Assembly (NCBI GenBank): GCA_028346125.1
Contig: JAOMEV010000016.1
Coordinates: forward strand, 1 to 52,883
From: Bacteriovoracales bacterium
Lineage (GTDB): Bacteria > Bdellovibrionota > Bacteriovoracia > Bacteriovoracales > Bacteriovoracaceae
Direction: 5' to 3'
Length of the DNA: 52,883 nt
Positions 17,280 through 26,066 of the stretch are shown in pieces. Position numbers and translations under genes: made by a program. Numbering within the stretch: the stretch's first letter is position 1; each line of letters opens with the position of its first letter. The notes beneath the pieces were generated by a model. That model worked only from the letters and a program-made list of their open reading frames with translations, was not told the DNA's origin and searched no databases.

Positions 17280-17978
17280 GTGAAACTTCAGAAAATCATC
17301 TTGATTTTATCCCTTCTTCTTAACATAAACTTTTCTTACGCATCAGAACTCTCGGAAAGCGAAATGAAGAGGTTACGTTTCATTGAGAACTCCTTCCGCG
17401 AAGGAGACAAATGGGCAAACTATTGGCAATGGGGCTTTTGGGGAATGTATACAGCTGGTGCCGTGGTAAGAGGGGCGCTTTATTTTTCTTTAAAAGGGAA
17501 AGATAACATCAGTGAAGAAGACAGAATAAAACGATTTGATTACGGTGTTGATGCCGTTAAAGCAACAATAGGAAGCATAGGCCTTTGGTTTAGGCCTCTT
17601 GTTGCGGACAGGGCGTATAAGGAAATCACTTCTCTTCCTGACGGAAAAGCGAAATTAAAAAGGGCCGAAGAGCTCCTTACAAAAGCTGAAAAAAGGGTAA
17701 AAGGTGAGATGAGTTGGATAAGAAGGACCTCAGCATTAGTGATAAATGGTCTCGCCTATCTGGCCATTGCAAAAGGTGATAATAGACCTAAGGACGGCCT
17801 TATAAACTTTGCTTTAGGTATGACTGTTTCAGAAATTCAAATTAGGACAGTACCTGAAAGACCCATTCGGGATGCGGCCACCTATAGGAAAACTTTTCAA
17901 ATAAAAGAGTCCTCAATATGGGATAACCTCCAAATCTATCCCGCAATTAACCGAATTCATCTTACGTACTCTTTTTAA
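17280..17978 (+). CDS. exported protein of unknown function
   Basis: The 232-residue protein starts with GTG at 17280 (AAAGGA 6 bases before). It has a signal peptide (residues 1-21, ending FSYA-SEL). The mature part has WANYWQWGFWGMYTAGAVVR and a second hydrophobic stretch LVINGLAYLAIA, which could cross or lie on a membrane. It ends with an aromatic, beta-like tail (RIHLTYSF). A terminal Phe of this kind is common in outer-membrane-associated proteins, but the protein is not obviously a barrel. No family recognised. Confidence 0.6.
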   Translation: MKLQKIILILSLLLNINFSYASELSESEMKRLRFIENSFREGDKWANYWQWGFWGMYTAGAVVRGALYFSLKGKDNISEEDRIKRFDYGVDAVKATIGSIGLWFRPLVADRAYKEITSLPDGKAKLKRAEELLTKAEKRVKGEMSWIRRTSALVINGLAYLAIAKGDNRPKDGLINFALGMTVSEIQIRTVPERPIRDAATYRKTFQIKESSIWDNLQIYPAINRIHLTYSF

Positions 17979-18022
17979 TTCCGTGGTAAATTAAAAGAAA
18001 ACCTTTTTTGGGAGAAAGTACC

Positions 18023-18745
18023 TTGTGTTCTATCGTACTTATTAGAGAGAAGGATTCTTTCCTCATTGCCACAAATAGAGATGAGCTCTTAGATCGCCCT
18101 TCAGAAGGGCCTGAAATTAGGCAGGGAAAAATTTTAAAAAGCTTTTCTCCCAAGGATTCATTAAAGGGAGGAACATGGCTTGGTCTCAATGAAAAGGGAC
18201 TATTTGTTGGAATTACGAATCGATTTACTCCCCAACCAAACAAAGACCTTAAATCTAGGGGAGAAGTTCCTTTTCTAGCTCTTGATTGGTCTACCCCATC
18301 AGAGGCCATTTCGAAAATTTCATTATTAGAGGCCAAAGATTATAACCCTTTCCACCTCGTCCTCGTTAATATTGATGAAGCAATTATTTTTTGGAGTGAC
18401 GGAAATCATTTTCACACTGAAAATTTAAAAGAAGGCATTCACATTGTTACTGAAAGCAGCTTTGGTGCCGGAGAAAATTTAAGAGCATCCTATTTTGAAA
18501 AAAGACTTAAACAGTTTTCAATGAATTCTTCAATACAAAGTTTTAAAAACCTCCTCAGCGAAAAAGTAGACCCATCCTTTTGTGGCCCTTGTATTCATAT
18601 ACCCGAAAAGAACTATGGGACAAGATCTTCCCTTATTATCAAAATGACCTCTAAAGAGCATGAGTTTCATTATTCAAACACTTCTCCAGATGAGCCTAAT
18701 TGGATCGACTATAAATATTTAATGCCTGAAATTTTAAATTTATAA
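18023..18745 (+). CDS. NRDE / TANGO2-family protein
   Basis: The protein (240 residues) belongs to the NRDE family, named after the motif seen here in FLIATNRDELLDRPSEGP. Other family features are GGTWLGLNEKGLFVGITNR, NPFHLVLVNID and a final-third NYGTRSSLIIKM. The fold is related to N-terminal nucleophile hydrolases, and the second residue is Cys (M-C-S-I), which would become the N-terminal nucleophile. For that reason I start at the TTG at 18023 (GGAG 8 bases before), not the in-frame TTG at 18008. In animals TANGO2 affects haem and lipid metabolism; the bacterial role is unclear. Confidence 0.82.
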   Translation: MCSIVLIREKDSFLIATNRDELLDRPSEGPEIRQGKILKSFSPKDSLKGGTWLGLNEKGLFVGITNRFTPQPNKDLKSRGEVPFLALDWSTPSEAISKISLLEAKDYNPFHLVLVNIDEAIIFWSDGNHFHTENLKEGIHIVTESSFGAGENLRASYFEKRLKQFSMNSSIQSFKNLLSEKVDPSFCGPCIHIPEKNYGTRSSLIIKMTSKEHEFHYSNTSPDEPNWIDYKYLMPEILNL

Positions 18746-18781
18746 AAAAATCGTTATCACACTAAATTCCTTAGGTATTCT

Positions 18782-18801
18782 CTCCGATAATATATCGGGA
18801 G
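18782..18801 (+). promoter_or_regulatory. hairpin covering the ribosome site of the HPt kinase gene
   Basis: CTCCGATA (18782-18789) can pair with TATCGGGAG (18793-18801) with one bulged G. The second arm contains the GGGAG ribosome site, 4 bases before the ATG at 18806. Folding would hide the site. The same stretch also holds a -10-like GATAATAT, so it may instead be promoter sequence. Confidence 0.35.
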
Positions 18802-18805
18802 CATT

Positions 18806-21553
18806 ATGTATAAAACAATCAAACTTTGTTTGATCATTCTTCTTCTTTCTTCTTGTGGTCAGAAATATTCTGGCAAAGAATCTCCCGTTGCCCAAAAAGG
18901 GGTTTTAGATTTATCCGGATGGAGCTTTGAAAAAGATGGGCCAATAAAGCTTGAGGGACAATGGAAGTTTTATTGGAAGAAATTTATCGACCCAAAAAAA
19001 TTTCAAAAAGAGAAGGAACCTAAGGAAGACGGTTATATTAAAGTTCCAGGTCCTTGGACAAGTTTCAAAAAGGGAACCCCAACTTTAGGGTATGCCACTT
19101 ATATTTTAAAAGTTAAAGGAATAAAAAAAGGTGAAAATCTCGCTTTGTCTTCTGGTAATATCTTTTCAAACTATTTGATGTATAAAGTTGAAAAAGGTTC
19201 CGTAATACCTTTTTTCAAAGTTGGTAAAACAGGACAAATAAAGGATACTTCCACTCCTCAGTTTAATAATTTAAAAGTTTCTTTTAAGGCCAATGAGAGT
19301 TCCTTTTACCTCTTATTAAAGGCCTCTAATTTTCACTATCGAAATGGTTCATTCAGTTCTAACTTTAAACTAGGCCTCAAAAAAGATATCTTTTGGAAAT
19401 TTGATACTGAGAGGTATAGTGATTTTGCAGTCCTAGGAATACTTCTTGTAATTTTTTTATACCATATTGGTCTATGGGCGAGAAGAAAAGAAGATAAAGT
19501 CTCTCTTTACTTTGGATTATTTTGTGGAATGGTTTTTCTTCGAAAAATATCTCTTGGCTATTATCTTTCTTGGTTTTTTCCAATACCATCAAATTTTATT
19601 TTTGAAATGGAGGCCAAGATTAATTTCCTTACTTTACTTCTGGTCCCTCCCATATTTTCGAAATTCCTTAATCAACTCCTTCAAAATAAATTTAAAAAAT
19701 TTTCTAAAATAATAACTTATCCAACATTTGTACTTGCACCTATCGTTATTTTTTCTTCTGCTCAACTTTATTCCCAAATATACTTTTTATTAATGTTTCA
19801 GCTCCCTGCTATAATTTCTATTCTCTACATTTATTTTAGAACTGCCTATTTGTCTCTCAGGCGTTTGAAATATGCAACAGAAGTTTTTTTAGGAATAAAC
19901 CTGCTCTTTTTTGGCGCTATTCATGATACTTTAATTCCTTTTCAATTAGCTTCCCCTCCAGAAATAGCGCCCTTTCTTCTTATCTTTTTTATTCTAATTC
20001 AAACTTATATTCTCTTAAGTAAACTTTCAAATACGTTCAAAGAAAATGAGTATTTAACAAAAAATCTTGAACAAGAAGTGACAAAAAAAACAAATGAGTT
20101 GGAAGTAGAAAAAGCAAGTATAGAAATTATGCTTGAACAAATATATGAACAAAAACAAGACAGAGATCTACTTCTAGGAAGTCTTAACCAAGGCTATCTA
20201 ACCTTTAGTAACGATGGCCTTATTCATGATGGGGCGACAAAAGTTACAGAGGAACTTCTTGAAGTTGATTTATTTGGCTCTATGGACAGAGGTATAAGGA
20301 TTTGGGATGTCCTCTTCAACAAAGATAAAGATATAAATGAATTTAAAAATTGGGCATCCAAGGTTTTTGAAGGAAAGTTTTCCTTTAAAGACCTAAGTCA
20401 ATTCTCTCCTAAAAGTTTCAAAGGGACAAAAAATAAATTTATTGAATTAGAGTTCAAACCCATATACCAAGAAAAAAATAAAAAGGTTGATAAAGTTATC
20501 TTAATTGCTTCAGACAGAACTCAAGAAATCATTCTTGAAAAGCTCCATGAACTCGACCAACAAAATGCGAATTTTATTACAACTTGCCTTGAAAACCCCG
20601 TCGAATTTACGGACACACTTCAAGATTCTTATGAGTTAATAGAAGTTTATCCTACAATACGTGATATGGACCTTGGTGAACTTTTCAGAAAGTTCCATAC
20701 TCTTAAAGCACGCTATGGTAGGTTTGGTGCGAAAAAAATAACTAACTTTATCAATGAAATAGAAACGACTATAGAAAGTAACGATATAGAAGAATTAGAC
20801 TCTAAAGTGTCCAAATTAGAAGATCTCCTTAAGTTTTTTGTAGAAAAAAATAAGTTAATTATTGAAGCCGCAAAAAAGTTTATGGTGGATGAGGGTAATG
20901 CAGTTAAAATAACAACTCTCATGGATAAAAAAGATGAGTTTTCCTCTATCGATAACCTTTTTTCTTACCTAAAAGAAAACTATCTTCTAAGCGACCTAAA
21001 AAAGAAATTTGAAAGGTATTCTTATCTCATCCATGAACTTGCAGGAAAACAAGGTAAGTTAATAAACTTTAAAGTGCAAGGGGATGAAATAAGAGTTAAT
21101 ACAAACAAATATTCAAGTTTTATCATTACTTCAATACATCTCTTCAGAAATATGGTTGATCATGGTATTGAGTCAGAAGATGAAAGGATCAACAAAAATA
21201 AACCTCCAAAAGGTACAATTAGTCTTAATTTTAAAAAGCAGGGTGAAATCATTGTAATTAATTTGTCTGATGATGGAGCAGGCATTAACCCAAAAATTAT
21301 AAAACAAAAGGTTCTCGAAAAAGAAATCAAAACAAAAGAAGAATTAAAAAACATAAATGATACTGAAATTCTCAATATGGTTTTTTTACCAGGGCTTTCC
21401 ACAAAAGAGGAAGTTACTGAACTTTCAGGAAGGGGAGTCGGTATGGATGCGATAGAAGACGAGGTAAAAAAATTGGGTGGAGAAATATCTATTAAATCTG
21501 AAGTCAATCAAGGCACAACCTTTATTATAAAGCTACCTTTTTTCGACCAATAA
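18806..21553 (+). CDS. membrane 7TMR-DISM sensor with PAS-like, HPt and CheA-type ATPase domains
   Basis: The 915-residue protein begins with a lipoprotein-type signal (LLLSSCGQK). Residues ~30-195 are an extracytoplasmic beta domain (FEKDGPIKLEGQWKFYWKKF, KVPGPWTSF). Residues ~205-400 carry about seven hydrophobic helices (7TMR-DISM). A coiled coil follows (~410-455), then a PAS-like domain (LLLGSLNQGYLTFSNDG). An HPt domain has RKFHTLKARYG with the candidate phospho-His at 631. The ATPase is of CheA type: IHLFRNMVDHGIESEDER (N box), LSDDGAGIN, and LSGRGVGMDAIEDEV (G box). There is no CheA dimerisation domain in the normal place and no CheW domain at the end. It probably phosphorylates its own HPt histidine and passes the phosphate to receivers. 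It overlaps the convergent coaBC by 21 bases. Confidence 0.8.
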   Translation: MYKTIKLCLIILLLSSCGQKYSGKESPVAQKGVLDLSGWSFEKDGPIKLEGQWKFYWKKFIDPKKFQKEKEPKEDGYIKVPGPWTSFKKGTPTLGYATYILKVKGIKKGENLALSSGNIFSNYLMYKVEKGSVIPFFKVGKTGQIKDTSTPQFNNLKVSFKANESSFYLLLKASNFHYRNGSFSSNFKLGLKKDIFWKFDTERYSDFAVLGILLVIFLYHIGLWARRKEDKVSLYFGLFCGMVFLRKISLGYYLSWFFPIPSNFIFEMEAKINFLTLLLVPPIFSKFLNQLLQNKFKKFSKIITYPTFVLAPIVIFSSAQLYSQIYFLLMFQLPAIISILYIYFRTAYLSLRRLKYATEVFLGINLLFFGAIHDTLIPFQLASPPEIAPFLLIFFILIQTYILLSKLSNTFKENEYLTKNLEQEVTKKTNELEVEKASIEIMLEQIYEQKQDRDLLLGSLNQGYLTFSNDGLIHDGATKVTEELLEVDLFGSMDRGIRIWDVLFNKDKDINEFKNWASKVFEGKFSFKDLSQFSPKSFKGTKNKFIELEFKPIYQEKNKKVDKVILIASDRTQEIILEKLHELDQQNANFITTCLENPVEFTDTLQDSYELIEVYPTIRDMDLGELFRKFHTLKARYGRFGAKKITNFINEIETTIESNDIEELDSKVSKLEDLLKFFVEKNKLIIEAAKKFMVDEGNAVKITTLMDKKDEFSSIDNLFSYLKENYLLSDLKKKFERYSYLIHELAGKQGKLINFKVQGDEIRVNTNKYSSFIITSIHLFRNMVDHGIESEDERINKNKPPKGTISLNFKKQGEIIVINLSDDGAGINPKIIKQKVLEKEIKTKEELKNINDTEILNMVFLPGLSTKEEVTELSGRGVGMDAIEDEVKKLGGEISIKSEVNQGTTFIIKLPFFDQ

Positions 21554-22786
21554 CTCTAAGGAATCTATAATGGCATTTGCGATTTCTTTTTTTCCCTGAA
21601 CTCTTTTAGGCTCCTGTTTAGAAGTCATAATCCAGGCAACCTGCTCTCCATCAATAAAATCTTCCTTCCTATTGGCAATTATCAGGGGATAATCTTTAAG
21701 ACGATTCCCCGCTTTTTTAAGAAGAGCTTCTTTGGAGATATTTTCTTCATATTTAAAAGTAACCATAAGAAAATCCTTATGAGACTTTCTTACTTTTTCA
21801 ATTATTTTTTCTGTAGGTCTAAGCTCTAAAAGAAGTTTCTTTTTCCCACTTGGCATTTTACCCTCTTGTAAATTTACAGGGGCATAATCGGCCACACTTG
21901 AAGAAAAAATACCTGCTGTAAACTTTTTTTCAGAAAGGGACTTATCTATAAGGTCTCTGTACTCTTCAAATGTTTTTATTGTTTGGTGAGGAATCCAATA
22001 GGGAGGAGTATATTTTCCTGCTCCATTAATCAAAAAGGCATCGGCCCCTCTTAAAATGAGTTCTCTGGCAATCATACCACCAAGGGCCCCAGTAAAATGA
22101 TTTGTTAAACGCCTAATACCATCTATCGCTACAGGAGTAGGTCCACCTGTTACAAGTATATTTTTATTTTTTAATGATGATTGACTTAAAGACCTACAAA
22201 GGTATGTCACAACAACTTCTTCTTCAGGAATATTATGTTTTCCGTAATCATCCCTAGGCAACATAAATTGGACACCAAGGCCCTTTAATTTTTTACAAGA
22301 TTCAATTAAAACAGAATTATGCATACTTCCATGCATAGTGGGACAAACAATAATCTTAGTTTCTTTTTTTTCCATTCTTCCTAAAGCGGAAGCAAGAACA
22401 GTTGAAGAAGGAGTATCTGCAATTCCATGGGCCATTTTATTGATAATATTATAAGTTGCAGGGGCCACAATGTAGGCATCAAACCGAACATCATCACTTA
22501 AATGTTCTGCTGAATGAGTTAAGCTCGTAATAATATCCTTTTTCGTACTCCATGCAAGGGCATCAGGCCCGACATAGCGTTTGCCTTCTTCTGAAAGAAA
22601 GGCCGTTACTTCTGCGCCTTCTTTTCTTAAGGCCCTTGCAATTAAAGGAGACTTCATGGCGGCAATTCCACCACTCACAATGAGAGCTATTTTTTTTCCC
22701 TTTAGATGATCTCCAGAAAAAGAGACATCATGGTCACCTAAAGGTTCAGATTTTGGAGGTGAAAAGTCCCAGTCAAAAAAGCTCAT
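21533..22786 (-). CDS. coaBC: phosphopantothenoylcysteine decarboxylase / phosphopantothenate-cysteine ligase CoaBC
   Basis: The 417-residue bifunctional enzyme makes 4'-phosphopantetheine for coenzyme A. Residues ~30-205 are the flavin-dependent decarboxylase: KKIALIVSGGIAAMKSP, a candidate active His in HSAEHLSDD, YIVAPATYNIINKMAHGIAD, and PTMHGSMHNS. Residues ~215-410 are the ligase: NILVTGGPTPVAIDGIRRLT, FTGALGGMIARELILRGAD, SSSVADYAPV with a lysine-rich loop, and TEKIIEKV. Sequence differs noticeably from enterobacterial CoaBC in the Cys-containing substrate loop of the decarboxylase, so it may be a divergent lineage. AAAGG precedes the ATG. Confidence 0.85.
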   Translation of the reverse strand: MSFFDWDFSPPKSEPLGDHDVSFSGDHLKGKKIALIVSGGIAAMKSPLIARALRKEGAEVTAFLSEEGKRYVGPDALAWSTKKDIITSLTHSAEHLSDDVRFDAYIVAPATYNIINKMAHGIADTPSSTVLASALGRMEKKETKIIVCPTMHGSMHNSVLIESCKKLKGLGVQFMLPRDDYGKHNIPEEEVVVTYLCRSLSQSSLKNKNILVTGGPTPVAIDGIRRLTNHFTGALGGMIARELILRGADAFLINGAGKYTPPYWIPHQTIKTFEEYRDLIDKSLSEKKFTAGIFSSSVADYAPVNLQEGKMPSGKKKLLLELRPTEKIIEKVRKSHKDFLMVTFKYEENISKEALLKKAGNRLKDYPLIIANRKEDFIDGEQVAWIMTSKQEPKRVQGKKEIANAIIDSLELLVEKR

Positions 22787-22876
22787 TCCTTTCCCTTGAG
22801 AAAAGATCCTAAATAACTTAACGGAACATTACGAAATTTACTTTAGAATTTTAGTCAGAAAAACGATTAAAAAGGT

Positions 22877-24865
22877 TTACATAAGTTGATTTTGTCCAAC
22901 CAAATTATCTATTTCCAAGATAAAAACAATATTTCCATCTCCCAAAATAGTAATACCAGAGAATGTCTTCAAATTACTAAAAATACTTGGAAGCGGCTTT
23001 ATCATAAATTCACCAGTATCATAAATATTATCAACAGCAAGGCCGAACTTACCTTTTTCTGAATCCAGAATACATATACTCTGATTGTTACCCTCTCTAT
23101 TTTCTGAGTTTTGATAAATTTTATCTAAAAATAGTAAAGGAAGAACTTCTTCACGAAAGCTAAACATATTATTTTCATACGGTCGATATTGGATATTTTC
23201 AATAATCCTTTCCCTGGGCAAGGCATAGAGCTGTTGATCAGATTTAACAATGACTAGTGAGTTCATCACCATTGTCAGCGGAACAGAGATACTGAAATTC
23301 GTACCATTTCCTTTTTCTGTATTGACTTTAATGGTTCCACCCAGCTTAGTGACTTTCTCTTTAACGATATCTAACCCAACACCTCTTCCAGATATTTTAC
23401 TTGCTTCTAGTTTTGTACTAAAACCCGCATCGAAGATAAATTGAATAATATCGTTCTCACTCATTCCTTCCAAATTATTTTTGGTTACCAATTGAGTAGA
23501 TAAGGCCTTCTCTTTGATTTTTTCAATATTTAATCCTTCACCATCGTCATAAACATCTATTAAAATATTATTATATCTTTGGTAGGCCCTTAAAGTTAAA
23601 TTCCCGGCCTTAGGTTTATTAAGTTTAATACGTTCTTTTGATTTTTCTATTCCATGGTCAACAGCATTTCTGATAAGGTGAACCAAAGGATCAAGGAGGT
23701 GATCTATAACATTACAGTCCAATTTTGTTGTTTCACCTATAATTTCTAAGTTGACTTCTTTGTCCAATTCTTTACAGATATCTCTCAAAATTCTTGGTAC
23801 TCTCCCAAATAACCTAGAAACTGGAACCATACGAACATCTAAGACCCTTGCTTGAAGGGATTGTGTTACTTTATTAAAGGAATTAAATATTTTAGTCTGG
23901 TTTGAACTTTTATTTTGAATATCTAGTTCATGGCCCAAGCTATTTTTCAAAATAATAAGGTCTGAAATATCAGACATAATTTGGTCTACATCAGAAATTT
24001 TGATATTGATATTTTCATTAATTTCTAATTGCTGATTCTCCTTTTGAGTAACAGCCTTCTCCTCGATAACATTTTTTCCATCATCAGAATTATTGATATA
24101 TTCTTCTAATTCGTTAAGCTTTTTAAGAAATGATCGAACACTTTCGGTTATTTCTTCATCTGATGACTGTTCGATTTTTTTAAATATACTTTCTAAATCA
24201 TTAGAAAAACTAATCACCTTGGAGGAATTGACGAATTTCGCCGATTTCATAAGAAACTTTAAAGATCGTTTCGTTCTTTTTTGGCCAGTCTCACGAGATT
24301 TACCTCCTTTTAAATTAAGAATAATCTTTATGCCGGTCTTAATCGCCTCGATGTGCTCTAATACAATATTGGAAAATGAGGATGATTTTTTTTCCGGTTT
24401 CTCGGTTTTATTCTTATCTTCTTCGGGGATATCAGATTCATAAGATCGAATCGCCTTGATAATTTCATCAGCATTTTCTTCATCGGCCTGGCCGAAATTT
24501 TCATTATCTTTATACTTCATTAAAAGGTTAAGTAAAAAGTCATGGGCCTTTATAAAAGTATTTGTTAAACTTTTTATATTATTTTTATTAATATTAACTG
24601 CATTTTTTGACCTGACATCATCTAAAAAGGTTTCGATTTCATGGGAAATATTTCTAAATATTTCGATACCAACTATATCACTTACGCCCTTAATTCCATG
24701 AAAAGACCTGAACATATGAGAAATAATCTCTTTTTTTTTCTCCTCGTGATCAAATTTTTTTTCCAAAGATAAAAGAGACGACTCTATATCGACAAGATGT
24801 TCCCTGACCTCTTTTATAAATTGGGATTTTAGTTCTTTATCACTTAAAGGTTTAAACTTTGCCAT
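22877..24865 (-). CDS. cheA: chemosensory histidine kinase CheA
   Basis: CheA is the kinase that couples receptors to CheY and CheB. The 662-residue protein has P1 (HPt) with phospho-His 56 in FRSFHGIKG, a helical linker (~170-270) that may be a second HPt-like bundle in place of a typical P2, P3 dimerisation (~290-350), P4 ATPase with LVHLIRNAVDHGIEKSKERI, YDDGEGLN, FSTKLEASKISGRGVGLD and GTNFSISVPL, and a C-terminal CheW-like P5 (VIVKSDQQLYALPRE to the end). It is the last gene of the chemosensory operon, 2 bases after cheY. Confidence 0.93.
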   Translation of the reverse strand: MAKFKPLSDKELKSQFIKEVREHLVDIESSLLSLEKKFDHEEKKKEIISHMFRSFHGIKGVSDIVGIEIFRNISHEIETFLDDVRSKNAVNINKNNIKSLTNTFIKAHDFLLNLLMKYKDNENFGQADEENADEIIKAIRSYESDIPEEDKNKTEKPEKKSSSFSNIVLEHIEAIKTGIKIILNLKGGKSRETGQKRTKRSLKFLMKSAKFVNSSKVISFSNDLESIFKKIEQSSDEEITESVRSFLKKLNELEEYINNSDDGKNVIEEKAVTQKENQQLEINENINIKISDVDQIMSDISDLIILKNSLGHELDIQNKSSNQTKIFNSFNKVTQSLQARVLDVRMVPVSRLFGRVPRILRDICKELDKEVNLEIIGETTKLDCNVIDHLLDPLVHLIRNAVDHGIEKSKERIKLNKPKAGNLTLRAYQRYNNILIDVYDDGEGLNIEKIKEKALSTQLVTKNNLEGMSENDIIQFIFDAGFSTKLEASKISGRGVGLDIVKEKVTKLGGTIKVNTEKGNGTNFSISVPLTMVMNSLVIVKSDQQLYALPRERIIENIQYRPYENNMFSFREEVLPLLFLDKIYQNSENREGNNQSICILDSEKGKFGLAVDNIYDTGEFMIKPLPSIFSNLKTFSGITILGDGNIVFILEIDNLVGQNQLM

Positions 24866-24867
24866 AC

Positions 24868-25239
24868 TTAACTTTCATCCAAAAGCATTTTTAATTTTTC
24901 TTGAAGTTCTTCTTTTTGTACGGGTTTAACCAAATAAATGTCGGCCCCTACTTCAAATCCTCTTTCTTTATCACTTGCTTCTTTTTCAGTCGTCACAATG
25001 ATTATTGGAGTATCAGAATACTTCTCTATTTCACGAACCTTTTTAATAAAAGTATAACCATCCATAACTGGCATATTAAGGTCCGTAATAAGACAATCAT
25101 AATCATTCTCACCCAATTCCTCCAGCCCTTGCATGCCATCGGAAGCTGTCTCTAATTCATAACCGACATCTTCAATCATAGCGCCCAAAATTTGAAGGAC
25201 CATTTCTGAATCGTCTATCAAAAGAATTTTTTTTGCCAT
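24868..25239 (-). CDS. cheY: CheY-type single-domain response regulator
   Basis: The 123-residue receiver has the acidic pair DD (9-10), phospho-acceptor Asp53 in LITDLNMPVMDG, the switch Thr in PIIIVTTE and Lys in YLVKPV. It has no output domain, so it acts by protein contact (motor, motility machinery or a downstream kinase). It sits between cheR (14 bases) and cheA (2 bases), which marks it as the cognate CheA target. GAGAG precedes the ATG. Confidence 0.92.
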   Translation of the reverse strand: MAKKILLIDDSEMVLQILGAMIEDVGYELETASDGMQGLEELGENDYDCLITDLNMPVMDGYTFIKKVREIEKYSDTPIIIVTTEKEASDKERGFEVGADIYLVKPVQKEELQEKLKMLLDES

Positions 25240-25253
25240 TTTAATTCTCTCTT

Positions 25254-26066
25254 TTAATTTTTTTTGTATTGAAATCTCTTTGAGCTTTTTACAATATCAA
25301 AGGCCTTACTCACTTTTCCTAAATGTTCTGCATGACCTAAATAAAGGTAACCTCCTTTTCTGAGGTTCCCATAAAACTGGGCGATCGTTTCAACTTGTTT
25401 TTCTTTGGTAAGATAAAATAAAATATTTCTGCAAAAAATGAAATCATAATTTCTGAATGTTCTCATAAATGTTTTATTGATAACATTACCCTGTGAGAAA
25501 GTGCACATTTTTTTTATATCTTTTTCCAACTCGTAGAAATTTCCATTAAAATAGAAATATTTCATTTTGTATTCAAAAGGAACATCTTTAATATTATATT
25601 CTTTGTATTGACCAAATTCGGCGACCTCTAAAACATGGGAATTAATATCAAAAGTTTTAATCTCAACATTCCACTGATTTAAATCGAGAAGTTCCTTTAA
25701 AATAATCGCCAACGAATAAGGTTCATCCCCCGTAGAGCAAGCGACAGATAGAATTTTCAAACTGTAGTCATTTCTTTTTTCTTTTTCAAGTATATAAGGA
25801 GGTAAAATTTCATCTGAAAAGGATTGTAACTGTTCATAATCCCTAAAAAAGTAAGTTTGATTAATAGAAATATGATTAATCAAAAAAGTTACTTCTTCTT
25901 GATTTTTTTCTATAGTAATTATGGACTCATAATCTTTTGCAGAAACCTTTCTATCCTTCAATCTTCCTTTAATAACCTTCTTTGCTCTTTCATAGTGAAG
26001 CTTTGTTAAATTCCAACCAGTTATCTTGCTTAAATAATTAATCACATTATCAACACTTTCAATCAT
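25254..26066 (-). CDS. cheR: chemoreceptor methyltransferase CheR
   Basis: CheR methylates receptor glutamates with S-adenosylmethionine. The 270-residue protein has the N-terminal helical domain (YLSKITGWNLTKLHYE), INQTYFFRDYEQLQSF with the conserved FFR motif, SAM loop ILSVACSTGDEPYSLAII, and YDFIFCRNILFYLTKEKQ. Its start overlaps the end of the HEAT-repeat gene by 4 bases, giving coupled translation. Its receptor is most likely the soluble MCP encoded first in this operon. Confidence 0.93.
   Translation of the reverse strand: MIESVDNVINYLSKITGWNLTKLHYERAKKVIKGRLKDRKVSAKDYESIITIEKNQEEVTFLINHISINQTYFFRDYEQLQSFSDEILPPYILEKEKRNDYSLKILSVACSTGDEPYSLAIILKELLDLNQWNVEIKTFDINSHVLEVAEFGQYKEYNIKDVPFEYKMKYFYFNGNFYELEKDIKKMCTFSQGNVINKTFMRTFRNYDFIFCRNILFYLTKEKQVETIAQFYGNLRKGGYLYLGHAEHLGKVSKAFDIVKSSKRFQYKKN

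Noticed and set aside
17971..17997. AT-rich hairpin as a terminator between 17280-17978 and the NRDE gene
   Set aside because: The stem is almost all A-T with a bulge and an 8-base loop, so it is too weak to call in AT-rich DNA.
21160..21507. 115-residue minus-strand frame
   Set aside because: It is opposite the ATPase domain of the HPt kinase and has no independent features.
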